The translations under genes and the position numbers were made by a program. From NCBI GenBank assembly GCA_013399115.1, contig VXAA01000092.1, positions 494,381 through 558,380 of the forward strand: a stretch of DNA of 64,000 nt. Direction: 5' to 3'. Positions 1 to 12,600 of this stretch are shown piece by piece (position 1 is the stretch's first letter; each line of letters starts with the position of its first letter). The notes under the pieces were generated by a model. That model worked only from the letters and a program-made list of their open reading frames with translations. It did not search any database and had not been told where the DNA came from. The stretch is from Anseranas semipalmata (taxonomy: Eukaryota > Chordata > Aves > Anseriformes > Anseranatidae).

Positions 1-2600
1 CGGGGCGGGCTGCCTGCGGGGCTCGCATGGGAACCGTGCTTGGCGCTGCGGGGTGACTGATGTCCAGGATTTGCGCCTGGGCAGCAGAAGCGACACATTT
101 CAGCAGCCCAACGCCAAGGCAGGCAGCAGCTCCTCCATCCCTGCGCCAGGGCTCGCTCCCGCTGCTTTGCAGCCGGATTTCTTCAGGCCGGGCCGCGAGG
201 GTTCGCATCCCGCAGGTTTCCAGCCCTGTCACTTGCCGCTGGCAGCCCTCGCCCACGCGTTGCTCCTGGCCCACGGCGCCAGGCTGCAAACCGCCGGGGA
301 CAGGCACGGAGCGCAGCCAGCTCCTGCAGCCTGCAGCCCGGCCAGCGCACGATCCTGCCACGAGGTTTGCATGGCAGGGCATGTTATTGGAGCCCACGCT
401 GTTTGCTCAGTAGTTTGTAGGAGAATCTCGGTTTTCATTTGGAAAAAAAAAAAAAATCGTCTCTTTTTCCTGATTGCCCAGAAAACATGAAGCTGGTTTG
501 ACCTAAAGGCTCAGGAACCAGAAGGCAAATAAAAAGGACCCAAGTTTTATTATTGGCAAGCCAGTCCCATGTTTTTTGGAGCCTGATTCATGATCGCAGA
601 TGGATTGATGTTGGCAGTATCAAACTGTCAGCCGGATTCCTTCACAGATTAAGATAAAGAGCCTCGTTTTTGCCAAAGGGTGAATGTATTCTTTATTAGA
701 TGTAACAGAGATGTAACACAGCACCTTGCCCCTGACAAGACCGGCCTTTATTTCCTGGGTCTGCACTTAGGACGTGGCTGAACTCCCCCATAAGTTTCAG
801 CCCTGATGCAGGGCCAGGATCTACAGCCCTGAATTCAGCAGCTGCTGTTACAGCGGAGACGCAAAATAACCTCATTGACTTGGGCTTCGCGTCCCCATTT
901 TTCTCGGTGCTTTCATAGCTCCCGCAGACCTGCGCTACAAACGTGCTTTTCAAGCCTGCCCTGCGCAAGGGAAGAGCTGGGCGAGGAGGTACCGGCTGCT
1001 CCGGGGGGAGCTGGATGGAGCCTGTTTACCCAAACCCCTTTAATATCTTTATTGAGGCCAAGCAAGAAAATAGAGGAGCTTTGCTAGCAAAACTTGCCGG
1101 GAGCTGGAAATGAGTGGAGTGGTAAAACAAGGAGAGCTGGGTTAGACGGCACGTTCGATGAATCAGACTGCAGGGTACAGCCGCACCGCACAGAGGCATT
1201 GGGCTGCCAGCGGGGACAGAAAGGTGGTGGCAAAACGTGGGTCCCCCGAGCACAGCGTGGGGCAGCCCCGTCCCCGCACGGCCACTGCGAGGGCTCCAAG
1301 CCACCGCTCGGAGGAGAGGAGGGCAGCGTGGATGGGATTCGGGTGGCATCAGGTCTTATAATCCTCAAGGGATTTTGATGGCTTCTCTAAAAACAGGCTT
1401 TGTAGTTTGTCTTAAGGTGTGTGGTCGTTTCAGGGCCCCTCTGGTTAGCCATGAGATACAACAGCAAGCGCGGTGTCTGTGCTTTCCGCAGACGCTGCGC
1501 CGCGCAGCCCTGGGTTTTGGGCTTCTGCGTCCCCCTGTCGGTCCTTCGGCAGAATCCTGCTCGCGATTCACAGGGGAGGCAGCGAGCGGTGCATGAACTT
1601 ATTTTTAGAGCTTGTAAACAAGTAGATCTGTGCCGATCCCCGCAGACGACCCAGCTCTGTCTCTTGCTCCGTGCTCTTTGAGGATGACAAATATTCCCGT
1701 GTGGGAGAGCCAAGGACTCGTCCGCGTGTGCTTGCTGTGCTTCAGTGGTTGCCACCTTCTTCCAGAAAGATGCGTCCAGCCCACGTGGGTGCAGAAATGC
1801 GTCTTGACTTCTTGCACGCAGCAGCTTGAACAGAAAGTAACAAAGCCGATGATTTAAACTGTTACTAAAACGGGTTTCTTATTACAAAGCAGATTTCCCG
1901 TTCTCGCAGCCAGCTCCGGGAACTGAGGCACCTGCAGCCATGGGTTGGTACAGGGGGATGCTGGCTGGCTCCTGGGGCCGGGCTAGAGACAGGCAGGGAG
2001 AAGAGGGAGATGGAGAGCAGAGCTTTTGTTGCAGAAATTCCCCTTGACCATTTCCTCTCCAAGCTAAATGGGGAACATGGCCGGTCCGACCGGGATTTAG
2101 GGATTTGGGGCCAGGCTGGAGCTGCTGGCACTGGTGGCTGGGTGCCGGTCTCGAGTGGGTTGGCGCTGGGCACAAAGACCTCACGCCCTGGAAGGCCTGA
2201 TCCCAAGTGTGAATTAACAAAGGAAAATAAAGAATAACTTGTCTGATGGGGGACCAAAGGTGAGGGACGTCTCTCCCTGGCCACGAGGAAGCAGAGGGAG
2301 ATGAAGGGAGGAGACAGACCCCGTGGCGTAGAGCTGGAGCCCAGCAAGGGAGAAGCCCAGGGCTCCTGCGAGGTCTGGGACCTGCATCCAAGCCTGCCCA
2401 AGGGCGGAACGCGGACGTGAGGTGTTCAGCTCTGCATTGCAGCCTGCTTTTCTTGTGCTGACAAAGTGTCTTGCTCCAAGCACCTCTTGAAAGCTGCAGT
2501 AGGAGAAATGGGTAAAAACACAAGCAAAATCCAGTCTTGGGGTTGTAAGGAAGCTGCAGGAACCCATCTCTGTGATGGGCCGGTGGCCCAGAATTATTTT
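1..2600. other. Upstream intergenic DNA, no gene recognised
   Basis: GC-rich flank 5' of CHRDL2. In mammals the next gene on this side is RNF169, but no RING-finger or other RNF169 coding segment is recognisable here. The open frames are GC-driven, overlap on both strands and show no splice support. A13 run at 440-452. No interspersed repeat was recognised with confidence. Confidence 0.6.
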
Positions 2601-3228
2601 GGCCATGGGAAGCAGTGCTGCTGAGCTGACACAGACAACTGGGGAGGGCCCAGCGCCGCCCGGCTTCTCTGTGAGGGTCCTGGCGAGCAGAGAGCTCCCG
2701 AGCCCCGCGGCCGGGCAGCGGGACAGCAGCAAGGGACCGGAGGCGAGGTGGGTGGCGGACGGGGTCTCGCGCCCAGCAGCTCCGTGCTGGCGAGGGGCGG
2801 CCGGGGCACGAGCGCTGCTCTCCGGCTGGGGCTGGGACTGGGACAGTGCCACTGGGGTGGCAGGAGGGGGGCTTGGGGTCATGGCTCAGCGCCAGGGGGG
2901 TTCCTGCTGCGGCGGTCATTTTAGCTGGCTTTATGCAGCTGGAGGAATGTAAAGCAGCTGGGGGGGAGAGCGGGCTCCTTGTCTGGCCCAAGGCTCTGCG
3001 GCGGGAGCAGCTGTGCCCCTGGGAGCGCGGCCGCATCGCTGGGAAGGGAACTGGGCTTTACTGGGAAGGGAATGGAGGAGCGGGGTGGCTGCTTGCCCCG
3101 GGGGTCCTGGGGCAGGGCCCCTTGTCCCTGCCTGCCCCGGTGGCTGAGCAGAGCCCCGGGACGGGAGGCTGCGGCCCCCATTTCTGCTTCTCCCCACTTG
3201 GGGCTCGATGGAGCGGCGTGGGCACGAC

Positions 3229-3432
3229 NNNNNNNNNNNNNNNNNNNNNNNNNNNNNNNNNNNNNNNNNNNNNNNNNNNNNNNNNNNNNNNNNNNNNNNN
3301 NNNNNNNNNNNNNNNNNNNNNNNNNNNNNNNNNNNNNNNNNNNNNNNNNNNNNNNNNNNNNNNNNNNNNNNNNNNNNNNNNNNNNNNNNNNNNNNNNNNN
3401 NNNNNNNNNNNNNNNNNNNNNNNNNNNNNNNN
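3229..3432. other. Assembly gap (204 N)
   Basis: Run of N within the GC-rich CHRDL2 promoter region. The flanks are extremely GC-rich, a common cause of sequencing dropout. The true length may differ from 204. Confidence 0.99.
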
Positions 3433-3489
3433 GGAGCGGCACCCGGACAGCGGGCAGCGGCACCGGAGCACCCGGGCTGGGACGCTGCA

Positions 3490-3545
3490 GCACCCCCGGG
3501 CACCGAGGCACCCCCGGGCACCGGGACCGAGGCACCCCCGGGCAC
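3490..3545 (+). repeat. Short GC-rich tandem repeat in CHRDL2 5' leader
   Basis: Three copies of the 14-mer GCACCCCCGGGCAC at 3490-3503, 3508-3521 and 3532-3545, spaced 18 and 24 bp apart, between the gap and the start codon. A related degenerate unit (gcaccggagcacccggg) precedes them. It probably lies in the 5' UTR. Confidence 0.75.
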
Positions 3546-3587
3546 AGGGACCGAAGCCCCCCTCCGGGCGCCGACCGCCGGGTTGCG

Positions 3588-3669
3588 ATGCTTCCCGGTG
3601 CGGGCCCCCTCGCCTTCCTCCTCCGGTGCCTGCTGCTCCTCTTCGCCTCCGAGAGCCGAGCCCGGGCTC
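3588..3669 (+). CDS. CHRDL2: CHRDL2 coding exon 1: start codon and signal peptide
   Basis: Encodes residues 1-27 and the first base of codon 28. The peptide has a hydrophobic core ([13 protein letters not shown]) followed by SESRARA, typical of a cleaved signal peptide. The start is supported by a purine at -3, the absence of any ATG between the gap end at 3433 and 3588, and the spliced continuation RARARPDMF, which resembles the human start of mature CHRDL2. Donor gtaagt at 3670. Confidence 0.9.
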
Positions 3670-6600
3670 GTAAGTAGGCGGCGGGGCCGAGCCCCCCGCT
3701 CCCCTCCCGCCTGCGTGCCCCCCGGCGTGTCCCTCCGTGCCTCAGTTTCCCCATCACCGCGTTCTGCACCCCCAGAAGCAGCAGAGGGCTTGGCGGGCAG
3801 GGCTGGGGACACGGGGCCGTGGCAGGTGCCCCATGGCCAGGATGTCCCAGGCCAGGCCTCCTGTCCTGCGCCGGTGGGGCCGTGGCTGTGCCCCCTCCAC
3901 CTGCTACCAGCCCCGGCTGCTTTGCCGTGGGGATGTGCGGGGACGTGCGGCGCTGAGCACACTGGTGGTGGGGCTGCGGGGTTTTGTGAGCTGGTGGGGC
4001 TGTGCTGAAGGTCTGGGACCCCCCTCCCGTGGGCTCGGTATGGCACGGGACAGGGGGTTGATTTGCAGCCTGCACAGGTCCCGTCCTGCCCGGCTGCATC
4101 TCGCCTCCGAGGGTGGACGGAGGAACGAGCAGTTTGGGGAAATGGCCCCCCCGGACCAACGCTGGGGGCTTTTCTCTCTGCCACCCCTTGCTCTCTCCTG
4201 CTTCTGCTCCCAGCTGGCCAACGGGGGCAGCCACGACTTGGGACGGGGAAGGGAAGGGAGGTTCAGCACTTGGACGAGACGGCTTGAAGGACTTGCCCAG
4301 GGCTGTTCAGCAGCCTGGAGGGTGCTGGAGGTGTCCCTCGGGGCCAGGAGCTGTGTTTGGCTTGGGCAAAGCACCAGGACCCTGCCAGCGGGTGCTGGGC
4401 ACCCCTGCAGCATCGCAAAGCCACCCGAGCACCAGGCAAACAAGAGCGGGACCCGTCGTGACCCTACACGTATTCTCCCCTTTAATCTACAGAACTCCCA
4501 GCAGAGTCTGTCGGGCTGGTGGCTGTATTTGGTGATTTATGGCTTGCCTGGTGCCAGCGCTGCATTGGCAAAGAATCGTCCTCCTGGAGCACGAACCCAA
4601 AACGCGAGTGCTGGGTTGCTCCTTCTGGAGGCTGGGCGGGCTGGGGGAAAGCAGGCGGCTGGGTCGGGGTGCGAGTGAGGGGCACGGGTGCAGGGGGACG
4701 TGGCAAAACACGGTGAGGTTTCCAGCCTCCACTCCCCAGGGACCCCAACTCCCTGCCCTGCCAGGGCTGCGTTAGCCGCGGTACCCACGCGAGGAGGAGG
4801 ATGGGGACGTCCCCTGAAGGTGACACAGGTGCTAGGCGAGGCGTCTGCTCATCGGAGGTACCTGCTGATGGTGGCAGAGCCCCTAAATTGGGCATAAACC
4901 GGGGGTTTGGGACAGCGTGAGCAAAACCGGACAGGCACGGTCCTTGATCCCAGGGGGATCCAGGTGCGCTGGAGGTGCCGGGGTCTGTGCGTGAGACTTG
5001 TGATGGTGGCAAGGAGCTGGGGGCTGCGGGACGGGGACGGGGCTGGAGCCCCCCACATGGCACAGTGTAAAGGGCTCGGCTTGGGCTGCTGGTGCCACGT
5101 GGTGGAGGACAGGGCTTGGTGACAAGGCCAGATCCTGGGCTCACCTCTGCCGCTCACCGCGTCACGTTTTGCTCAAGGCCGAGCCCTTAGGACAAACGAA
5201 TGCAGGAATAAATTAGTTACAAGCAGGCTCATCAGCCAAGAGACCTACAGTGTCTTGGCTAAAAATAGGTGAGAAGCAGAAACGCTCGGGCTTCAAGGCA
5301 AGTCAGAAAAGAAGAATTTGCCCATAGAAACAGGCTATTTTAGGGGATTTACACTCTCAGCTGGAAAAATATCGGAGGCACAGGTTACTGGGCCGAATGT
5401 GCTGCAGCCCGTCCGCTGTGAGTAATTCGGCAGCAATAGTTTAACGCAATGATGTTTGGCTGGAGGCGTTTAAACACCAGCATCTCTGGAGAGCACCGGG
5501 CAGCGCTTTTCCCCAGGAGCCCGCAAGTTGCTCTTTCATTTGTTTATAACGTGGCTTCTGGAGAAAGGGGCTCTGTCTGTCCTGCTTTAAACTTCTCGGC
5601 GGGTTTGAGGCCAGCGTGATGAGGGACCGAGCGCTCCAGGATGGGAAGAACCGGGATGAAAAGCAAAAATCCTGCTGGCGGCAATGGTAAGGGAGAGATT
5701 CCCATTTCGGCATCTGGGCGTCCCCCTTGGGGAGGAGCGGAGGGAAGCGGGGCCCCGTCCGCTGCCCCCGGAGCCCATGGGGGTGCTGTCGGTGCGGGGC
5801 TTCCCTTGGCTCCTCTGTCCTGGCCCTGGGCAGCTCAGCGATGCTTCATGAGGCTGAGCTGCAGGGACTTCCAGGCTCCCAAAGTCCCAAGAAGAGATGC
5901 CCGGCACGGGGCTGAGTAAGGCAAACGTGTGGGAAGTGATCTGGACACGAGCGGAGCCACTAGGATGCCACACGTCCAGGACTCGGTGTGTTTTAACCGG
6001 TCCCTTTGCAGCTCCGTTGCATTCTAAGCCCTCCATAAATCGCGGGCTGCCACGGGAGCGCCTGGACTCTCTGTACCAGACAGCGCTTTTCACACTTTAT
6101 TTATGGCCGCTCTTAAAACTTGCATTCTGGGTTGCACAAACTACCCCTGTGTGCCCGGCGTGGCGTGGGCTGGCAGGTGCCTGACATCCGAAAAAGCCGC
6201 CGGGGCCAGGAGCCCAGCTGAGACGTGCCCTGCGTGGGGCAGAGCTCTGGGGAACAACCGGGGCCGTGGGGATGGGGAAATCCCGCACCAGGGCTGGGGA
6301 GCAAGGCACGGGGAGGAACGGGGAGCAGCAAGACGTCGTGTCTTTGCCGAAACCTGCGGCTCGTTTCGGTAACATCCTTGCTGGGAAATCTGGGATGCGG
6401 AGGGAAACTGCCTGCTGGGGAAACTGAGGCACGGGGCTGGTGGGTGAGCAAAGTGGGAGTGGTTTTACCCTCATTTTCTGTGCCTGTAGGTGCTTTGGCC
6501 CCTCTCTAGCCGCAGGCTTTACACTGTGAGCCCATGCGGGGGATAGGTGTGCGAAGGCGAACGGTTCCCTGGGGCTGTTGGAGCCGTGATGTAAAACCTC

Positions 6601-9600
6601 CCGTGGCCCACCGGGACCTGGTCACAGCGCTGGAAAGCCCGGCCTGGGAGCAGGGGCTCGCGTGGGCGCGTGTAAATGCACGTACATGTGCACGCGTGCG
6701 GCTTGGCTTCACCGAGCACCGGTCCCCGCAGCCAGAGAGAAGCGAAGTGAGCGCGGCTGAGCAAAGGAGGGTTCGCAGCAGGACGCGGTATTTCGGTGGC
6801 AATCACGCACGCGGATTTAATAGCTTGCTTTGGTTCCCGTTAGCAGACCGCGGTGGGGCTCGGGGTCAGTGCAGGAGAGCATCTCACCTGCGTTAGCCCC
6901 TGGTTCAGCCGTGGTCAAAGCACTCGAGCAGCAGGATGAGTTGCGACACATTGAGAAACCCATGGGGACGTCCTCGTCCTCCCAGCCCGCTGCTGGTGGG
7001 CAGGGGACGCGCGAACTGGCCCAGATGGGCTGTGCCAGCGCGTCGGAGAGCCCCAGGACAGCTCTTGTGGACACTCTGGCCCAAGGGGACTTGTCTGTGT
7101 CCAGGATTGGGCTCAAGGAGGCGTCAGAGCAATTTTTGTGGTGTGAGAAAGGTGTCAGCGGTCACCGGAGGCAGCTCAGGAGGGGTCTCTGTGGTTTTAT
7201 CACCTTGGGCTGGTGTCTCTCGGCCGTCTCGTGAAGATGCTTCCCCAGTGGGCTCATACAGCGCCTCAGAGCCTCCACAACAGCTTTGTCTGGTGCCTAA
7301 ATCTTCTGGCAGCTGCAAGCTTCCCGCAACGTCTGTCCTAAACCTTCCAGGCTTTGCCCCAGGCTGACTGCGTCTTTCTGGCCCCGCCGTGGCCAGAGAT
7401 CACCCTCGTCTTTGCAACTGTCTTGCCTTGCACCCTGTCGTACTTCCCATCTCATATCACACACCGTCCTCATTGCCCAGGATGCAATTAATGATAATTA
7501 ATGATAACTGAAGGTAATTAGTGCTAATTAAAGTAAACCAGGCCCTGGGCACAGCCTCAAGCATTGATTGGGGGTGTCAGGCTCTTGCTCCTGGCACGCT
7601 CCCCAGCTTGGTGTTGGCCAGTGCCTCCTTGGGCTTTGCCAAATGAGTGGGCACTGTATGGGGACAGCCTGGGCCGGGTCGGTTCCAGCAGGTTTGGATG
7701 TGAGCTGGGCTGGGCCACTGGCTCCAGATCCCGTCTGGGGTGTTCAGTGGGTTTAACCAGGTGGCCCTCACCCGGGAGAGCACTGGAGCCATGGCAGAAG
7801 GAGGCTGCTGGTCAGGGAGGTGCCCAACCCATAGGGATGCTCTGAAGAGAGGAGTCTCGTATCGGGGGCTCGTCTATTTGGTAAGCAAGCGGTTAGATGG
7901 GGCCTGTCCTTGGGGGTTTTTGCAATGGGGAACCCCCCCCTTCCCACCTCTGCTCCCTGCTGCCAGGTCCCATGGGGACACCTCCAAGCGTGGAGCCTCT
8001 GGATTGCGAACATCAAACCAAGGTTGCGTCTCCCAGGTGGCGTGGACCTGTTGTCTTCTTCTGCCCAGGCACCGCGAGGCCCTGCCCTGGTGGGGAAGGC
8101 GATGGCTTCCTCGGGGTTCTTGCTACTGCAGCCGCGAAAATGCTCCGCGGCCCTGGAAAACGAAAAGTAAAACAACGTGACTTTTGTGAGCGTGCTATTG
8201 CTGAAGATGCAATAAATAAGGAGACTGAAAGGCACAGGAGCAATTTGCTGCCACAAATGGCTTTTCACTCCGAGGGAATCGGGAAGATATCCAAACTTTG
8301 ACCTCTGAAAATGAAATTATTAGCCTGGCATGGGAAAACATGATCCAGAGCCTCCAGCTTTTAAGCCTCCTCCTTCCATCCATCCAGCTTGCTTTTAACC
8401 AAACATGCGCGCGCCTCTTGCCAAATACGCGGCGTAGTGCTGCTGAGATGCGGACAAGTGTCTGCTGCTGCCCAGTGCTGCCAGTCGGCTTTCATTTTAC
8501 CAGCGGGCCCTTTGCAGACATGAATCAGGCTGCTTTCGAGGGCTGGACCCAAACCAGGGCTCCACTTGTGAAAGGCAAGTGATTAAATGTTTGAACGAAG
8601 CAGCCAACTGGCATGGGAGCCTGCAAGCTGAGCGGGGCCGTGTCACATGGAGGCAACTTGGTTTCTTCACCCTCAGCATAATTCATGAAGATGCTGCAAG
8701 CAGGGAAAAATGAAGTCATTTTCTCACTCTTTTGCAAAGTGATGATGAGTGGTTTTTTTATTTTATTTTATTTTTCTCTGCCTGGTATTTGCAATTTCCA
8801 GCCATGCACTCCGCATTCTTGCATGCTTTGCTGTAAGCCCGTGCATGGCCAGGAACATGGGTTTGCTGACTTCTCAGAGGCTTGGATTGTGCTATGAGGA
8901 CTGTGTAGAGACCTGAGTGGGGAAAGGAGAGTGCCCCAGCCTGTCCCTCTGCTGGCATCCACCCAAAAACCATCACAAATCTCCACCTCCGCAGATGCAG
9001 CGCTGGCCCCACAGCACTGTGCTTGGGCCAGGCGGTCTGGGCACCCGGTGGTCACCTCCTTTGAAGGTACAACCTGGAGAATCAGGTGCTTGAACCCATC
9101 AATGCGAGGAGGAGCTCAGAGCTGCCCCAGAGGACCTGCTCGTGGTAGAGCATCACTGGGGTTCATCCCGAGGATGCTCGGGAGCTGGAGGAGGGCCGGC
9201 AGCCCACCGCAGAGGATTTGTTTGAGGTTTACCTGACCGGTGGGGGAGATGCTGCGTTAAGGAGGTGGCATCTCCAGCTCTGGCGGCGGGAGCTGGGCAC
9301 CGTGCCTGGGCAAACAGCCGTCTCCCCTCTGCCCTCTCCCCCAGGGCCCGTAAGGTTTTAAAGGCCCGTAAATACTTCAGGGAGCGTAAACATCTCAGCT
9401 GCCTTCGAGCAACGTAATTGCCCAAACTACCTCAAATCCCCCCGATGATGTAACCTTTTAAATCGCTTTCAGCTTTTAGAGGGGCTGCAAGCGCTCAAAC
9501 CACGAACAGCGCACAGACAGGCCCGTGCTTATTCACCGAAAAGCCTGAGCACCCGTGTGTCATTCCAGCTGTTCAGGGCTCGGGGACACGGCATGGGAGA

Positions 9601-12600
9601 GCGGGGGCAGCCACCGGGCTGTGGTGGAGTTACGGGGTCTGGGTTCGTGTGGCTCTGACCGGGGCTGGAGCTCGGCCCTGCAGGGCCTGGTGGTGCTTTT
9701 TGGTGCAGACATCACGGGTGACTGGATTGGGCTTTCTGGCCAAAGCCCTGGGGGTGCTGGTGGTGATTATGGACCCACACAAGTCCTCAGGACTTGAGGA
9801 TGGCCTCATCCTGCTGAAGGGCTGGTGTGTAACTTGGGGCTGGAGAGGATTTGCTAGGGACCTGCTGAGATCTAGGGAGAGGGGGGATCCCCAAAGGGCA
9901 TCTTCTTGTTCCCCGGTGGTGCTGAGCACCACCTCGCCCCGCTCCCTGTGCCATGGCACGGTCAGACCTGTCCTGATCCGGATCCGTTCTGGGGCAGACA
10001 CCTCCTGTTCAGAAGCTGGAATCTGGTTCTTCTCACGATGATAGCGTCAGAGAGGAATAGTTAAATACATGGTTTTGTGCTTTCTGGGGTAAAATTTAGA
10101 CTTGGTCAACCTGTCGTCTTTTGACATCCCCCAAAATATTTCCATTAAAAGTTGGGGCATTTGAAAATCACTGGCTCTTTACGTTGAGCTGAGCACCGCC
10201 TTGCCACACAGGCGCCCTTCCTGCCCACGCAAACACACCCACAGCTGCGGGGCCACTGGGCTTGCTGACCCCATGGGGGCAAAAGTGGGAACTTCCCGAG
10301 CAGTTGCTGGCAGGGAAAGGTTGGGGCCGGGTTTGAGACCGTCCTTCGTGCAGGGAGCCACAGCTTCTCTGTGCGACGAGAGGCGGCTCCCAACAGCCAG
10401 CAATTGCTGTAGCTTATTATGGTCTCAGTGGACGAGTTGGCTTGCTGTCCCCACTGACAGCCCCATAAATGAGGAGAAAAATCCTTTTTCTCCTTTCTTT
10501 TCTTCCCCCTCCTTTCCTTTCTTTTTTTCCCCCTCCTTTCTTTTTTTCCGTCCCTTTTTCCCAATAGCAAAACTGTCTTCTAAACTCAGGCTCTCCTCCC
10601 TCTCCCACCACTCGCAGCCCCTCTGGTCTTCCTGGGAGACATTCAGTCCCATAGCATCACCCTGCAAACACCTGCCCGCCTCCAAACGAGCATGTCCTCT
10701 GTCCCCTTTTGGAGGGACAGCTCTACCTGCTGCCCCAACAGCACCCGCTCTGTTCCTCGCCTGCGAAGGCAGTGCAGCCTGTACGGCGGGGCTGCCGTTT
10801 GGTCAGATGGGTCCCAGCCCAAAGAAACACGTCGTAGCAGGATGGCTTCTGGGGAGCATCTTCGGTTTGGGGCTGGGTGGGGGGGGTGTGGCCATCAGCT
10901 TCTCGTGGCTGATGGCATGAAGCTACCGATCCTTCCCTGCTCTGCTCAGCCCAGGGGGAGGAGAGCCGTCCCGGCGGCCATCCCTTTCTCTCAAGTAGCT
11001 TCTCCGCGTTGACTTGCAGGGCCAGATATGTTCTGTGACTTCAGCGGCAAGAAGTACAGCCCGGGCGAGAGCTGGCACCCCTACCTGGAGCCGCAGGGGC
11101 TGATGTACTGCATCCGCTGCAGCTGCTCCGAGGTACGTCCTGTGCACGGTGCCGCAAGAGGTGGTGAGGATGCCACCACGTCAGGGCATTACAGGACGGT
11201 TCCCGTGTTGAATTTGACCAGAGAAGCCCCTTCCAGTCCCATAGGGACGTTGGACTAATATCTTTCCTTTTGATAAAGCCCCATATCCCCCCGTAGGTGT
11301 TGGGTTGACCTTGTGAGGGAGCTGTCTCAGCAGCGTTGATGGGCTGCGGATGGAGGTGGCTCCAGTACAATCTGTCATGCTCATGGGGCCATCGTGCAAA
11401 ATCCTCCTCCTCTGCCGAGCCCCCTGGAGAAAGGCCGGGAAAGGGGCAGCTTTGGGAAGCTCTTTCTTTCCTCGTGGGGTGTAGCAGAAAGAACCGGCTT
11501 TGTCTCTCCCCAGAACGGCAACACCAGGTGCTACCGGATCCAGTGCCCGGCTCTGCAGTGCGCCAGCCCCGTCACGGACCCCCAGCAGTGCTGCCCGCGG
11601 TGTCTCGGTAGGGGGACGTCCCCTGGGGAGGGGGTGGCGGGAGCAAAGGGGGAATGGTTTCATGTTCAGCAGCTCCCACCCCAGAGCTGGCATAGCTGGG
11701 GCTGCGCGCTCCCAGTGCTTGTAGCTGTGCGAAAGGGGACAAGAAAACCATTTTTGGGGGTAGGTCACTCCCTGGGGCCACCAAACCACTGCTGTTCCAG
11801 GGACACACAACCTCCTTCTCCCCTCCTGGGTTTTCATGCCAAAGAAGCAGGCAGACCTCTCACAAGCTGGGAAACTGAGGCACAGCTTGGGGCTTGCTCA
11901 CAGTCGTGCAGGACATGCCTCAGTTGCCATCACCTGGAGGCTCATGGAGCACCGCGGTGGTGCTGGGTCCAGCCTTGCTCATGAGGTCATGGCAGCAATG
12001 GCCTCGGGCTGCCTGCATTGCTCTTGCCTCCCCCAAAACATCACTTTAATGTAAAAGGACCCTCTAACAGACCACTTTCTCCAAAGTCCCCCATCCTGAG
12101 AAGCCTTGTAGGGACAAAATGTCAGTTCACAGCTCAGTGACAAACCAGAAGCCAGCACATTAACCAGATCATTTGCTTGCAGAATGTGTTGGATGCAGAA
12201 AAAACAAACATTTTTGAAGATTTTGCACAGAATTCTTGAATTTTTCCCTCCCTTGGATGGGATGACCTCCAACACCAGCCAGAGTCAGATCTAAAGGGCT
12301 TTTCCTGTGGGTAATTAGCTAAAAATGAAAAACACTTGTCCAGGTTTTACCTTTGGGAAGAGCTCAGTGTGGTCAGGGCAGCTCCATTCTCCAAAAGCTT
12401 TTGGGCACCCCGAGGCAATGTCCTGCCCGCTTCTTCCTGGTAACTGCGGTGTGTAAAAGGTCCTCGTCCTTTTGGGCTGGGCTGGGGGGGATCCGCCGAG
12501 CACCCATGCTGGCAGGGGCTGGCTCTCACCCCTCTGCTCTCCCATCCTCCCTTCCAGAGCCAAACTCCCCTTCTGGCCTGCGGGCGCCTGCCCGGTCCTG

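Larger units (their letters stand above)
2600..3720 (+). promoter_or_regulatory. CHRDL2: CpG-rich promoter region around CHRDL2 exon 1
   Basis: Very GC-rich, CpG-containing DNA on both sides of the 3229-3432 gap and through exon 1, as expected of a TATA-less CpG-island promoter. No TATA box is visible in the sequenced part. The transcription start probably lies in or close to the gap, so the 5' UTR can only be read from 3433 to 3587. Confidence 0.6.
3670..11019 (+). other. CHRDL2: CHRDL2 intron 1 (7.35 kb)
   Basis: Longest intron, GC-rich, bounded by gtaagt and ttgcag. Contents worth noting are listed separately: a MEF2-type site at 5259-5268, a TAAT-motif cluster at 7485-7532 and a polypyrimidine tract at 10482-10562. 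The stretches around 5160-5460 and 7440-7545 are AT-richer and more complex than their surroundings. No coding exon and no confidently identified transposon was seen. Confidence 0.8.

Noticed and set aside
1..3000. Expected neighbour RNF169
   Set aside because: Mammalian synteny puts it on this side, but no RING-finger or other RNF169-like coding was seen in the first 3 kb.
1882..3036. 384-codon open frame on the - strand upstream of CHRDL2
   Set aside because: GC-rich region with long frames on both strands, no recognisable domain and no splice or family support.
2921..4234. 417-437-codon - strand frames across the 3229-3432 gap
   Set aside because: They depend on reading through N bases and overlap the CHRDL2 promoter and exon 1.
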